Of a DNA stretch of 64,000 nt, positions 31,587 through 44,402 are shown one piece after another. The notes below the pieces were generated by a model, which was not told the DNA's origin, did no database searches, and saw nothing but the letters and a program-made list of their open reading frames with translations. The stretch is from Euryodendron excelsum (Eukaryota > Streptophyta > Magnoliopsida > Ericales > Pentaphylacaceae): positions 2,457,501 to 2,521,500 of the forward strand of contig CM065398.1 in NCBI GenBank assembly GCA_033060915.1. Reading direction: 5' to 3'. Positions within the stretch are counted from its first letter, which is position 1. Each line of letters opens with the position of its first letter. The translations under genes and the position numbers were made by a program.

Positions 31587-34028
31587 TTGCATTTATTGGG
31601 CCCAGATCGATTTAAGAGGTTTTCATCTAGCTTCATTGATCAGTTCTGTTTGACTTTTTTTAAAAAAAGAAATAAAGTAGGCTAGATTTTATAAAATTGA
31701 TTTCACAATTATTAACAAAATAACTGTCATTCTCCTAGACAAAATTGCCCAATGTGATTTGTCTAGAAGCTAGACTAGATACTGAACTAAGTTCTGTTGT
31801 CCAAATATGTTTGAAATGTTAGTTGAGAAATGTTAGGAACAACTGTGAATGTCCTTCACTCTCTATCTGATGTGTTTCATATCAGTTAGGCCCACTTACT
31901 ACTAGTGGGACCCAACTAATGTGGAGCGAGGGACAACCGTGACTATCCCTAGCACTTCTTATGTTAATTATGCATCATCTTACAGTAAATGCATAACTCA
32001 ATCAAGGTTTTTGAAATAGGTTTCAAAATTTCACTATAGCCCTTCTCATTGGTTGGATCTCATAGATTATTGTTTTTCATCTCATTTTGACAAAATATTG
32101 TTGAGAAAATCCTCTCTAACCACCTTTTCCCGTGGATGAACTAGTTTGGACTCCAATTAAATTATGTGTTCACTCCAACTAAATTAGATATTCACTTAAA
32201 TCAAGAGGTGTTACTTTGCCTCTACACATGGGCAACATAGTCACGCTTACCCTCCTTGGAAGAGACTTTGATCTTTAAACACCCTCATATAGATTTGTTT
32301 CTTCTCTGCAACTCTTTATGGCAAGCCATTATTCATGCTTTTTTTATTGAATGGTGGTGAGGCCTACATGAGCGGAGTAGTCGGTCAAAAGCCTAGACAC
32401 CGCGTAGCTGGAAAAAGAAAAATATAGTCCACCAAATTCAAATTCTTCGAGTTCATCATGCAAATTCAGATACTTTCCATGTAGACAAGGAATGAAATAA
32501 AATTGATATTTAGCTCTACTTAAAATTGAGGGACCATTGCAGGTTGCTTTACACTTTCTATGGGCTAATATTGCTTGAGCGAGGGAGTCGTACTCACCTT
32601 GAGTAATCGTTAGGTTGGGCTACCTCCCACACCCACATGCACACACAAGAACATAGATAAGACCCCTATGGCTACATCAATGGCCAAAACTGGCTAAGTT
32701 TTCCCAATGAATTCATCAATGACCATAACCAGTGAGGAGAAAACAGTCGTGATTCGAGATGGATGGTCTTCTTCATCAAAGGTTTCTCCAACATGAATAT
32801 AGAGGGTGCAATGTCCTGTGAAGATTGCAAGTAATGCTATGAAATTATCAGAAATCACAAAGCGAAAGACATGGAAAATTATGCTGTGTTGATGGATAGT
32901 GGCTGTCACATTCCTGCAAACATCTTGCTGCTGTTCTCTTGAATTTTTTTTTTTTCTGATATTTATATATACCAAGTACAATTCATGAATAATAAATCAG
33001 AATTCAGTGAACCCAAGAAAAAAAGAAAAAAAGGACAGGGTTTGGGCTAATTAAATACAACTTTGGCTGATGTATTCTCAAACTTCTTCACACCACCACA
33101 ACATTTACAAAAGGGTTCTTTCTCAAACACAAGAAAAACTGAAGAAGTTTATGTTTTCCATTATCAATTTCATGGTAAAAGGACTTGATCCTGCACGAAG
33201 AATACATTGTCAATGGCCTCAAAGTAAAACAAAAGTCCGTCCCTTCGAACTAATTCATCTTTGTACATATACTTGATTCTTCTCCACACCTGTGAATCCA
33301 ACAGATTGTACAGATAAAAAATTTGATTAGGTGAGAATTCCCAAAGCAATTAATATATATATATATATATTGAAAAGCAAACAATAAACAACAAATAAAA
33401 AAAACTGTTTGGTCTTGCAAATCATTCCCAGCACAACAAAAAAAAAAAAAAAAAATGTAATACGTAAGTTGTGATTAGCTCAAGGGGGGTGGGCAGGAGG
33501 TCTAGGCATGCTCTCCCACGGTCAACCAAAAATAGTGAATAATTTGAGTCGGCCAATATCCACAACCAAAATTTGTTGCATCCACCGCTCTCCTCTGACA
33601 AGGGTGGACCCCATACGCAAGGGAGGATTGTTGATATAGCGAAAAAAGAGTAATTTAACTTGTCTTTTGTAAGTGAAATCTTCCACTATTAACCTTCTTG
33701 GCAAACGTTCAAATGAAAAGAATTTCTCTATTTAAATCTTATGCAACTGAAAATCAGCTTGTAAAAGTCTGGCCTCATCAAATTTAACTTTATCTTTGGG
33801 TGTTATACAGTGGAGTTCAAGGGAACAATAAAAGATATGCAAGATAGAGTCTCCATACTATCCATTACAGACACAAAGTTCACCAAAAATTGACAATGCC
33901 CAGTGGGAAGATTCACACTTACAACCATCTAAGCAAGCCACTCGGCAAAAAGCCAATGATCTACACTCGGTGATGCATAACATTTCTACATAAATGGCCA
34001 GCGTTGTAAGAAAACCACCAACTAGCAG
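31587..34028. other. Intergenic region downstream of the FAR1-like gene
   Basis: AT-rich with A runs (33437-33454) and a (TA)n tract at 33354-33370. The last few hundred bases should include the 3' UTR of the minus-strand FAR1-like gene. No other gene is supported. Confidence 0.5.
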
Positions 34029-37000
34029 CTACCTAGAGAGATGCTTTGCATGCAAGTGTTTTGATGCCATGCCATGCAACTGTGTGGGCCCCACGTTAGA
34101 CTGATCCTGCAGCAGAAATGAAAACCAGTTATGGCATCCATGAAAACATAGGTCAAATGAATCCAAGCAATTATATATTACCATGTCCTGCAAACTGTCT
34201 TGAATGTTGAAACAACTCTGAATACTTTGTGGTCTAAAATGCAAGGGCCCCTACAAGCATGAAATAAGATGCTGTTATTTAGGGTTATCAAATGTCATAA
34301 GGTTACCAGAAAGAATCTGAAACCGTTCGTCTCTCAAGATATAAAGAATCATAACACAAAAACACTCCATGGTACCGCGGAAATGCAGTTTATTGCAAAC
34401 AAAACCCACTGGAAATGATGTCACCCAATGTGCAAAACCAAGATGATTTCTGAACATGCGTTAAACTGACATACCAGTCCATGCAACCTCTGCTGAGCAA
34501 GGTAATGGCCATCATCAATTGGAGCTATTGAATTCAGTTGTCCCTATGACAAGAATAAAACACAATTCAAATTTAATAGTTAGACACAAAACCACAGAAA
34601 TTGCAGACAGAATGTTGATTGCTATAACATGTATTACCAGCCCCTGCACACTCTGTTGATTGCTGTAATAATCATCACGGGTTGGAGCAATTGAATTTAA
34701 CTGTCCCTACAACAAGAACCAGAAAGGCAATTTAGATTATGCCACTGGCAATGAAAAACAGAAGTATGACATCTTGGTCAACAAGTTATAATAGCAATTA
34801 GAATATACCATACCGTCCCTTGCAAAATTTGTTGGGTGCCAAAATAGCCATCAAGAGCTGGAACTCTCGAGTTCAGTTGCTCCTACAAGAAGAATAACAC
34901 TCAAGCATAAGAAAAGACCATCCATCAAATAACAACACAATCATCAGATATAACAATAGTCTCCAATACATTAAGGTTTACATTAAATGTACATCTTAGC
35001 ATCCCTTGTATGCTCTCTTGCATTTCATATGAACAATCAAGGGTCAGCAGTTGGAAATTTGTGTCCCCCCCCACAAGAAGTATGGAACCCACATTAAGAA
35101 TACATCTAATTCAAGAATCCAGTAAGTAGGTCAAACAGGACAATAATCAACGAACCATTTGTTGCCAGCCTTCATGCATCCCCACGGTTATTACCTCTGG
35201 TTCTGACTGTACCTAAAACATAAAGGAAAAAAAGGCCTACAAAAGTAAATTATAATCTCTAAAAAATTGCAACAAACCCTAAGATAAGCATGATAACCAA
35301 AAAAGTCAACTTACCTGTCTTTTTTTGGAGATACTGCTCTTTTTATTTGCCTTACCCATAGTGTTACCTTGGGTACCTTCTCCAAAGTCATGAAGAGCAT
35401 CAGCTGAAGGCAAGCCATGCTCTAGCACAGTTTGAATTGAGTTATTAACACTCTCACACTTTTTCAAAGCTTCTTCCAGCACATTGAAGGCAATGTTGTA
35501 ACTCTCTAGAGATAAAGACCCTTCATCACCCAATTTGAAGGCCCGTCGACATAAATCATTGTAGCGCTGAGCCCTAGACTCAATAATGTCAGACCCCTGT
35601 CCCCTCATTTGTCTACTCTTTGCATCCTTTGTCCAGCGTTTCAAAATATATTGAGATGGAATATTGTGCACACCGGACATTTGAAGAACAATCATCGCAT
35701 GCCTACAAAGGAAACCATTGTATTCAAACAGACGACATGAGCAAGAAATATCAGATGTTGTTTCATTCCTCAACACAATAAAATCTTGATTATCTTCAAA
35801 ATCTTGAACCTTGAACGTTAGGGTTGCACCATCTCCACTTTCCTTTTTTGGATGGCAAGCAACCACTCCCAAAACCTCAACTTGGAATTTCTTGAATATA
35901 GCATGCGTGTAAATGGTTGCCATTTGTTTCCCGAAAGGTGAGGGAGATTTTAGTCCTGGTTGCTTATGCCACGTCTCAAAATCTGCTTTTGCTTCCTCTT
36001 CACATTTGTCTTGTAAAATTGCTTTATATTGGTCAAAGAACTCTTTCAATGTAGTTTTACGTTGCATGTATTTATCAAAGAGGAAGTTTATACTTTCTGA
36101 TCGCTGTGTTGTAGACATCCCTGCCAAGAAAATGTCACTCATGTATGTTGGAGTCCATCGTTCACGATCTTCATATAATGATTGAAGCCATATGTCATTC
36201 CTTAAATCGAATCTATCAACCATTTTCCACCATCTCTTTTCAAACTTCTCATCTGTTGAACAATTAAAAATGCATTTATTAAATTTAGTCATGAAATTTT
36301 CATGTTGCCTCAACACGTAACTGAGCTTTTCTGGAATCTTGCTCATTATATGCCACAAACAAAAACAATGTCGAGCAACTGGGAAGACCTCAGCAATAGC
36401 TTCCTTCAAGGCTTTGTCTTGGTCAGTCAATATCACTTTTGGAGCCTGTCTGCCCATTGCTCTAAGCCATGCCTGCATCACCCACGAATATGTAGATTTA
36501 GTCTCATCTGCAATCAATGCACATCCAAGCAACAGGAATTGACAGTGATGGTTCACCCCAATAAAGGCAGCAAACGGCAATTTATATTCATTCTTGACAT
36601 ATGTAGTGTCAAAAAACACTACATCATCAAAATTTCCATAATCAAGACGTCCTTTGGCATCAACCCAGAAAACATTTCTCAAACATTGTTCTTCATTCAA
36701 ATCTAGTGCATAGAAGAAGCTAGGATTCTCATCTTGCATGTACACAAAATGTTCAAGCATAGCTTCTGCATCTCCCTCTTCTAAAGGCAAATGCTGTTGA
36801 CTACTATTTGAGATGCCACTCTTTTGATTACAAACTTTCTTAACTCCACCAGACTGTCTAGACATTGTCACGTACATCTTTTTTGTTCTTGCCCGGATAG
36901 CATGCAAAGAATCAACATTGCTATTACCTAGATCTAGGTTCCTATGACCTCGAAAGTAGTAGGCTTGGTCTGGAAAAATTTCATGGTTATGTTCCTTTGT

Positions 37001-37585
37001 GATAGTATGGATCACCCATCTTCCATCAAGCCTTCTCTTAACATGCATGCAAGCCTTGCAATCAGTTTTTGACAAAGATTGATTTATTCTACTTCGTTTC
37101 TTCATGATAGGAATACTTGCCATGCTGACTGCATTTGGGACAGGTTCTAGAGTTTCAGATGTAGTAGATTCTCGCTTACTTCCATATCTAGAACATGCAA
37201 ATTTAGCATCAATAAACTTTCCAGAAATTTTTGATCGACGGCTGGCCTTTGTTACGGGAGCAAACCCAACAGACTGGGCATATTTTTTATAAAGTAAAAA
37301 TGCTTCTTCCTTGGATTCAAATTCCATACCATCATGGGGCTCTATGTTTGTTTGGGAATTCACAGCCACATCATCAGCGGCTTGCAAATTATGTGCAGTA
37401 TTTGATGGGCAGCCACTCACATTTGGTCCTGTGTTTTCTTTATCATGTTCAACAGACTTACTCACAGTAGCTTCATCTCTATTGTGCACTTCACCTCCAG
37501 GGTTCTTCACATTTATATTCACATGTGGCTCACAGTCTTCGTTATGATGTCCTTCTGATGGCTGCTCAAGATCTATTCCCATCAT
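34029..37585 (-). CDS. FAR1/FHY3-family transcription factor
   Basis: Exons (minus): 37585-35315, 35212-35156, 34882-34814, 34706-34638, 34543-34475, 34250-34182, 34106-34029. All introns are GT-AG and phase 0. Counting from MGIDLEQ (Met codon 37582-37580, matching the FAR1 N-terminus MGIDL) the product is about 892 aa. Domains: FAR1 DNA-binding domain about 86-203 (zinc ligands C130, C175, H198, H200), a MULE-transposase-derived core about 300-410 (VVFFDTTYVKNEY, VILTDQDKAL), a SWIM finger 614-628 (CSC...CRH), and basic SKKRQ near 752-756. The second exon (VQSEPEVITVGM) and repeated GQLNSIAP...QQ...QGL exons match the FAR1 C-terminus. The family binds DNA and acts in phytochrome A light signalling; FAR1 versus FHY3 is not decided. 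The frame opens upstream to 37702, but an acceptor (TTTTCAG, about 37630) suggests a 5' UTR exon there. Confidence 0.9.
35000..35068 (-). pseudogene. Decayed 69-nt exon of the FAR1-like gene
   Basis: Between the second and third coding exons, the minus strand has an open 23-codon stretch ending NFQLLTL..QESIQGM that aligns with the other 69-nt exons. The acceptor reads CTTGTGG instead of CTTGTAG, and the base after ATG is C, giving CTAAG where GTAAG is expected. Both splice sites are therefore lost, and skipping it keeps the frame. A C run of about eight (plus strand) abuts it. Confidence 0.65.
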
Positions 37586-38520
37586 GACTACTTTTTTATT
37601 CCTGAGCAAGTTTTTACAACATAGCTGAAAAGAGAGACAACGATATGAATTAGCTGAAAAGAGAGACAATGATAGGAAGTCACTAATAGTTACATCATGC
37701 ACAATCTAAAACAAAAAGGAACCCCAGATTACAAGTCATCTACACCAGTTTTTAGATTATGCATACAGCAAGAAGTCTGCGGAATCCCATATGATTCAAA
37801 CTTCTTGTACATTTGCAATATTGAACACAGCAAGGATTCTAATATAAAACCATACCCTTAGAAAAGAATACTCAAAATGATAGCATTGAGTTTGGTACAA
37901 ATCAATAGAAAGATGGCAATTTAATACCTCCTTGGTGCAAGTAAACAAGAATGAATTACCACATTGTGATTCGTCAAAACTATAGGAGACAACTTAACCA
38001 ACTATACATGTTCAAAAGCCCTAGATGCCATAGGAGAGAGAGAGAGAGAGAGAGGAGACTCAATATAGCATAGCTGTACCTTTTTACTATTGGGAAAGTC
38101 CTAAGCAACATGAGTTTACAAGAATGAATCAACTGGACCATAGAAAAGAAAACCGCCAACAGCAACGACACAAGCTCTGAGATGAAACTAATGAACAAAT
38201 TTAATTACCATCAATATCATAAAAGGGAAATTACATACGCTACACTCCCTTCCAGTGAAAAGAAACAAATGTATATATACTGATAAACAACATGATGCTC
38301 AAAATCCATCTATGTTTGCATAAAATACAATCATGTAAAAACACGATTTTAGGAAGATTCTGGCCCATTGTTTTACATTTTGTCTAGCCAAAACTCTAGT
38401 CTCTAGATTTTAGTTCATTATATTTGAATTTTTTCCCTCCTAAAGAAATTGTTTAAAGATATACATAGGAAAAAACTTAGGATTGCTTTGGATCGTTAAT
38501 TTACCATTTTGAATGAAAGG
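37586..38520 (-). other. 5' UTR / upstream region of the FAR1-like gene
   Basis: Contains the probable 5' UTR acceptor near 37630 and a short (GA)n tract near 38035-38055. Upstream exons and the promoter were not located. No separate ORF is supported. Confidence 0.4.
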
Positions 38521-39015
38521 GCGGGTACCATGTTAGGAAGCACGAACACGGCGTTTAGGGTGTTGTATGCATGTCGGAGACACATACACCTCGGACATAG
38601 TGAGACACGTGTTGGACACGCCAATTCGCGTGTCCAATATTTTTATTAATATTTGTTTTACTAGACACGACTGTGACATATTAGGGACACGCATGTCCCT
38701 TACTTGAAGACGTTTTGGGACACGACGAGATTGAAATGTTATTATTAAAAAAATTAGATGGAGTCAAATTTATAAATTTTAAAACACCAACATCCAATTT
38801 TTCAAATCCTTAACTTGTTAGTTGTTGTACTATAATTGTGAACTTGTTTAATAGTTTTCATCTTATTTTTGGTGATTTATAGATGCTACATTCCTACAAA
38901 TAGAAAATAAAAACATATAATAATAAGTTTTTTGCCGTATCCCCGCCGAATCTGCATCCTTGTTTTTTTTAAAATGCCGTGTCCTGTGTCTATATCTGTA
39001 TCCATGATTCTTAGG
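38520..39015. repeat. ACACG-rich dispersed repeat (unassigned)
   Basis: About 0.5 kb with many copies of GACACG/ACGTGTC words (for example CGCGTGTCCAATATT near 38627, GGGACACGCATGTCCC near 38683). Composition differs from the flanks and it codes for nothing. It may be a degenerate non-autonomous element; ends not found. Confidence 0.35.
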
Positions 39016-41245
39016 TACATGCTTCAGAACAGGCATTTTAAGATGTAAATGGCTAGGGTATTATTCTTTTCTGGTAACGCCATGTGTACCTTTTCCATTC
39101 CTTGAACTTTTTTCTCCGGCCTTCTAATTTAGTTTTTGGGAGTTTTTATATCAAGCGATGGAGTCCATACGAGGGTCAGGGAAGAGAAAATTTAACGAAA
39201 TGGATACAATCGGAAATTGGCCTGGTTTCAAGTAGAGAGCCTTTCGGAGCCTTGCATAGTAGAGTTCTAATTATAGTAATCTTATTTTGTCTTTATTTCT
39301 AGGTTAAGTCCTCCACTGGTCAGTTTTAATATGCTTTTTTTTAATTGTTTACAGCACAGAGATAATTTGGTAATTTAGAATTTTCCGGAATGGACGCTGG
39401 GGTTTGCCATGGCTCGTCATATGGATAACCATGGTTTTACCCCGAACAAATCCAATTTGAAAAGGATATGGTTCACAGCTGCTTATCAAAATGAAGGGGT
39501 ACTATCACAGCACAGGAACAGCCCGTTAATAGTCCTTAAAATCCCAATCTTTCATGTCCAAAACCTCACCTTTTTGTTACCCTCTATGAACACTAAAAGT
39601 CAATATATGTTAATCACTTTTTCAGCCACATGATCTATTAATTTCAGCTCTAAAACTAGAGCCTTTTGCTGCTACCATACATTAACTTTGGCCCACAATT
39701 TGCAGAAGAGTGTTTGCTACACATGTCCTCCATCAATGGAGCAGAATCAATTAATGGAGATAGGTACTGCAGCCCTTTTACAAGTGGTTTGGGGAAGATT
39801 CCATGTCCATTTCATTGAGATTCCAACAAAATCTACTTTGTGAGTAGTGCTTCCCCAGCACAAGAGCAAACTCAATTTCTGCACTGTACAGAAATATTTG
39901 AACCAAGTAACCCAACTGACTCTAATTGAATGTCCACACTATTTACTAAGATGAAGTATTCGTCGACATGTTTCACATGTACATGGATCTGCCTATTTCT
40001 TCTATAATACATGGATATCCTGTTTGTAATCCAGATACAACTCATCCATATGGAATCCACCAAAACTAGTTATGGCCACGGACATCTCATACATGAGAAC
40101 TTATGTCATATTTTCCCCCTCTTCACTATTTTTGGCTAGGTTGAGAACTTCTACTTACTAGTAACACTAGAAGAGAAGTGTGAGTTGAGGAACAAAAATC
40201 GCTGGCAGTGTAAACCAATGATTTAACATCCTGCACTTTGAATTTGATAGCTCCTATGAACCTTTGGTATGTCAATGTCAAATGATTTTCAGCATAGGTG
40301 TGGATACTTAGGCAAACTGAAACAGCTCTAGGTGACACAAATAAATTGCTTGTTGGAGTAATTTAGTTATAATGTATGATGAATCTCTCTTGGGTGGTAT
40401 TATCTAAAAACCTAGGTGTGGTTTTCTAGGCCTTTCGATTATTTTTTCTTGGTTCAAGAATGGGTACTCATTTTGTTCTAGCAAGGTGAGATCCCCTGCC
40501 CATCTTTATTATTTCTTTCTTTCTTTTGTTTATCCATATCTATCATTCCAAAACTAATTACATATTAGAGCGAGTTTCTTTAGATAAGTTGGGTATCAAA
40601 TTGATCAGTTCACTTCTTAAACTTAGCTGCCATATAAAAGGAAGTGGAATAATTTGTGATTTTAGGATTTTGGGGTTTGGAATGAAATATTAGGGGTGTA
40701 GAAGAAAGAATGGAAATATGTTTATGCTCAAAACGAATTAAGAGGGGAGAAAGAAAAGGATTGAGGTGTCTTACTTCACTGGAGCAAGAAAACCACTCTT
40801 CTTGATCTAGGGTCCTTTGGAGTCTCACAGCAAATAGTATCTCCTCTCACCACAAGCACTAGAGGTTATATACTTCTTCAATTCATCCTCTTCTTAAAAG
40901 AGACTTACAACCTTTTATACAAGAAATAATTATCAAGGCTACTTCAAAGTAAAGTAATTAGAGCAAAGTAACTTTTACTAGGTTGCATAGGGTGACAAGC
41001 ATGTGATAAGTAGGTCACAACCTATGTTACATGGACTCGTCTAAAACGTATGAAGTACTCGTGTTGAACACTTGACACGTGGACCTCGACAACACCATTA
41101 TTATTGGACATTTACAGCACAAAAAAGTTTAGCAATTTGAGTTTATCCTATAAATATGCATGAAACTCTTATATTATGTAAGAAATGCTCTATAGCATCT
41201 TGTAAACATTACTTTATCTTAGAAAATAAAAGAAATAGGAATATT
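39016..41245. other. Non-coding region
   Basis: Nothing recognisable. A 74-codon ORF at 39409-39633 has no known motif or supporting context. Confidence 0.4.
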
Positions 41246-41935
41246 TTTCTTGTTGATAAGTAAAGATAATTTATTGAACCAAAAACAAAGAAAGTTGTGA
41301 GCTTAGTACACAAGAAATATACCCAGAAGCACTAACTCCCTTCAAATCAAGATCCCCTATAAAATCTAATAAAGCAAAAGAAGACACACAAAACTTCCTG
41401 GATAGCCAAAAAACAAAAATATGCAATAAAGATGCCTTAAGCCTATGAATTGGTAACACAAAATCCTCAAAAGTTCTTCTATTCTGTTCTTTCCAAATGC
41501 ATCACATAACACACAAAGGAGCCACCTTCCATGCCTTCTTTCTAAAGTGATCCTTGCATCCTGAAGACCAAGAACCACATAATGCAACAGTTGAATCAAG
41601 CATAACCCAAGAGATACCAAACACTGAAAATAACATACTCCAAAGATGCCACCACATCACAATGAATCAACAAATAATCTACTGTTTCCTTCGCTTTATA
41701 ACACATGCAACACCAACTAGGAAGAACCTTCCCCCTTTTCCCCAAATTATTAATAGTGAGAATAGTATCTAACGTTGTTGTTCAAACGAAAAAAGCCACT
41801 TTAACTGGAGCCCCTGATTTCCAAACAGCTTGCCATGGAAACGGTCTACTAGCCCCATTATAAAGAAGAGCATAAAAAGAACGCATGGAGAACCGACCAT
41901 GATTACCATCCCAGATCATATGATCCACATCTCAC
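41246..41935 (-). pseudogene. L1-like LINE remnant (zf-RVT region and 3' end)
   Basis: Minus-strand frames read DHMIWDGNHGRFSMRSFYALL, WQAVWKSGAPVKVAFFVW, ILTINNLGKRGKVLPSWCC, ETVDYLLIHCDVVASLW and LPIHRLKASLLHIFVFWLS, the C-terminal zf-RVT block of plant L1 ORF2 and the tail after it. The left end resembles an L1 3' UTR (CAATAAATTATCTTTACTTATCAA on the minus strand, split across 41240-41275). Several frame changes are present. The fragment breaks off at about 41935 against unrelated sequence. It is a different subfamily from the LINE at 3293-31580. Confidence 0.75.
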
Positions 41936-42235
41936 CGGGCAATTTTCGACTTGTATATAAAGAGGACCACTACGGGAGGTAAAACCAAGGACCTATGGAA
42001 GTCGGGGCTCGTCCCCGGTCAATATTGGATCAAACAATAGGGGGCCGTAGCACTGACCTCTTTTTTTATTGATTCAATACAATAGGGGAAAAGATCGTAC
42101 AGTTCCCTACCAAGACAAACTCTCAACGGATCCTCCGCGCGCTGGGCATACCTCTTCCGTGCGTCTTTCTCGTGGCGGGAACAGAACAACAGGGAAAGAC
42201 CCGAATTTAAAAAATTAGCAACCTCCTCTATTTCC
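41936..42235. other. Organelle-like segment (possible nuclear mitochondrial insert)
   Basis: About 300 bp with higher GC and a style unlike the flanks (for example GGTCCTTGG-type words, CCGCGCGCTGGGCATACC, CGTGGCGGGAACAGAACAAC). A minus-strand frame stays open about 60 codons (RHEKDARKRYAQRAEDPLRV, ELYDLFPYCIES). It looks like plant mitochondrial intergenic DNA, but I cannot place it. It starts abruptly where the L1 remnant ends. Confidence 0.35.
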
Positions 42236-42362
42236 CAATCCTAAACTTCCCTAATGAACACCAGGTTCAAAGCAACAGTCTCATTGGAAACTTTTGTTGT
42301 TGTCCTAGTGTCTCTGGAGAAGAATATTAGAGAAATCTAACAATAGACCCATACACTAACGC

Positions 42363-42392
42363 TTACCCTTACCCTTACCCTTACCCTTACCC
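42363..42392. repeat. (TTACCC)5 minisatellite
   Basis: Five perfect hexamers. Not the plant telomere repeat (CCCTAAA) nor the vertebrate one (CCCTAA). Confidence 0.9.
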
Positions 42393-42879
42393 GAGTCCAT
42401 GTGATATAGGTGACAACCAGTAACCTAGTTAAGTAGGTTACTATAAGATGAAGTACTTCAAAACCAAACAAACTAAATAACCAAGTAACAATAACAACCA
42501 ATAAGGAAAAAAGAAAAAACCTTTGACCTAATTGGTGCAAAAATACTTTGTAGGACAAATATTCAAATTTACCTACGGGCCTAGGCTTCAAAATCCAACC
42601 GTTTCTCTAGTTTTTCTTTTCTTGAATTTTCCTTTCTTGGACCTTCTATGGTTTTTTCTTTCTAAAATATGTATATATATACATAAGGGTTATTAACTCA
42701 AAATAGTGAGTCTCTAGGTGGACATGAAATAAGTGTCCAATATAAGCTTTAACAAATGAACTTTTGCACCTACATGCATGGCCTTTTGGAGTTGGTTTCA
42801 ATTGTACGATAAAAATTTCCAAAATGGCTATTTGTGCTTTATACTCTGGTACCTAGGTTGTGATGTATGATAGTAAGAA

Positions 42880-43217
42880 GTAAGAAGTAAGAAACAAAAT
42901 TTTCATTTGTCTCTATCGCAAACGTTTTTATTTCTTAAGAGACCGAAACGAAAAGGAATGACAAAACTCCTTTGTTTCCATCAAAATACAACGTTGTATA
43001 CCAAAACAATAAGCTGTGTCCATAGAAAATTAGAACTTTTTATAACTGTTGTACAATTTTTATTGAGAAAAATATAAAAGGTTGTATTCTACTATATTAA
43101 CACGTCACTTCTAAAAAGTTTCCGAAACATCTTGAAACATTTACAATACTTTTTCAAAACTTTTCCATTTCCATGCCAACTGAAACATCAAACTAAAACG
43201 AAATTTTGATCCTTGGT
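42880..43217 (+). repeat. Dispersed repeat family, copy 1
   Basis: Begins ACAAAATTTTCATTTG and ends GAAATTTTGATCCTTGG. Shares blocks GTACAATTTTTATTGA, AATAAG.TGTGTC and CAAAACATTTC-like words with copies at 43730 and 45503. The imperfectly inverted ends (AAAATTTTC / GAAATTTTGATC) suggest a MITE-like element. No coding. Confidence 0.65.
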
Positions 43218-43729
43218 AAGAAGAGAAGAATCCTTGGGAAAAGAACAATCAAATGCCAAAGGCTGAACAACAGTTTCACAGTCCACCTTGTAATAGGCAG
43301 AATAGGATTAGCCATGCAGCAAAGTAGCAGGCCCATATTCATTGAACTTTTTTGATGAATTTTATTGAGCATTTCTTTGTACTGGAAATTTGAATCAAGA
43401 CTAGGATACAATCGATTGTAGTACTCAAAGGATAGGCAATAGTCTGATTTATTTTAGAGTTTTTTTTTTTTTTTTTGTTTCAAATTTAGTTTTATTAGGG
43501 AAGATTCTATTATTGTATTTAGTATCCCTTTTCATTCGAGTTCTTTTTTCAAAACATAGTCCAATTAGACGTGGAAAAGTTCTAACGTACTTATAGTCTC
43601 CAATTTTGAATGGATAGGGGTTTGAGGTAGTAATGAAAGGCATAATGATCTACTCATCAACAAAAGATTAAAAAAAAAGAAAAAAGAAAGACATAAGGAA
43701 CCATTTTCACCATAAAAATGATGGCATAC

Positions 43730-44402
43730 ATTCGACGAACAAAATTTCTATTTGTTCCTATCCAAACAGCCAAAACGTTTTTCTTTCTTAAAAGACCAAA
43801 ATGAAACACTTGTGAAATAATGAAATTCTAGCTTTTCCATTGAAAACTGGAACATAGTGAAACACACCCATGCTCAGCGCCATATACCGAGACAATAAGT
43901 TCTATCAACACTGATTTAGTACTTTTCATAAATATGTGTTCAAATTTTATTGGGAAAAAATAAAAAAGGTGGTATTTTTTTATATTAATAAATATTATAG
44001 TTAGAATATAGTACTACTACTATTATTATTTTCTAAATAAATTTAAACCATATTTTGTTGGGATTTTACACCCTTCTAGAATCATTTACTTTGAGTTAAT
44101 AAAATTGAATTACTATTTATTAGAGAATAATAAACAATTTTTGGTTTATAGCAACATTGGCTTTTTTTTTCTTTTTTTACACTCGTTCTTTTTTATGGGT
44201 CACTGTACAAATCTCAATATGTATAATTAAACAATTATTAGACTTTTGTACTATTAAATAGATTTCCTTTATGTTTCAAAACATTTCTATGTAATTTCAA
44301 ATTCTTTTTTCGTTTTTGAAAATATTTCGAAACATTTCCAAAACATTTCTATTTCCATATTAATTAAAGCAAAACATTGAAATGATATTTTGATCTTTGC
44401 AT
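43730..44402 (+). repeat. Dispersed repeat family, copy 2 (longer)
   Basis: Same start (ACAAAATTTCTATTTGTTCC) and end (GATATTTTGATCTTTGC) as copy 1, with about 300 extra AT-rich bases in the middle (about 43985-44280). Either a longer family member or one carrying a further insertion. Confidence 0.6.

Noticed and set aside
35913..36706. Plus-strand ORFs opposite the FAR1-like exon
   Set aside because: Shadow frames of a well-supported minus-strand coding exon.
37586..37702. Upstream in-frame Met at 37702 as FAR1-like start
   Set aside because: The extra 39 residues are hydrophobic and unlike FAR1, an acceptor lies near 37630, and MGIDL matches the family N-terminus.
39409..39633. 74-codon ORF as a possible gene
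   Set aside because: No recognisable motif, splice context or family pattern.
42363..42392. Interstitial telomere repeat
   Set aside because: The unit is TTACCC; plant telomere is CCCTAAA and the vertebrate type is CCCTAA. Neither matches.
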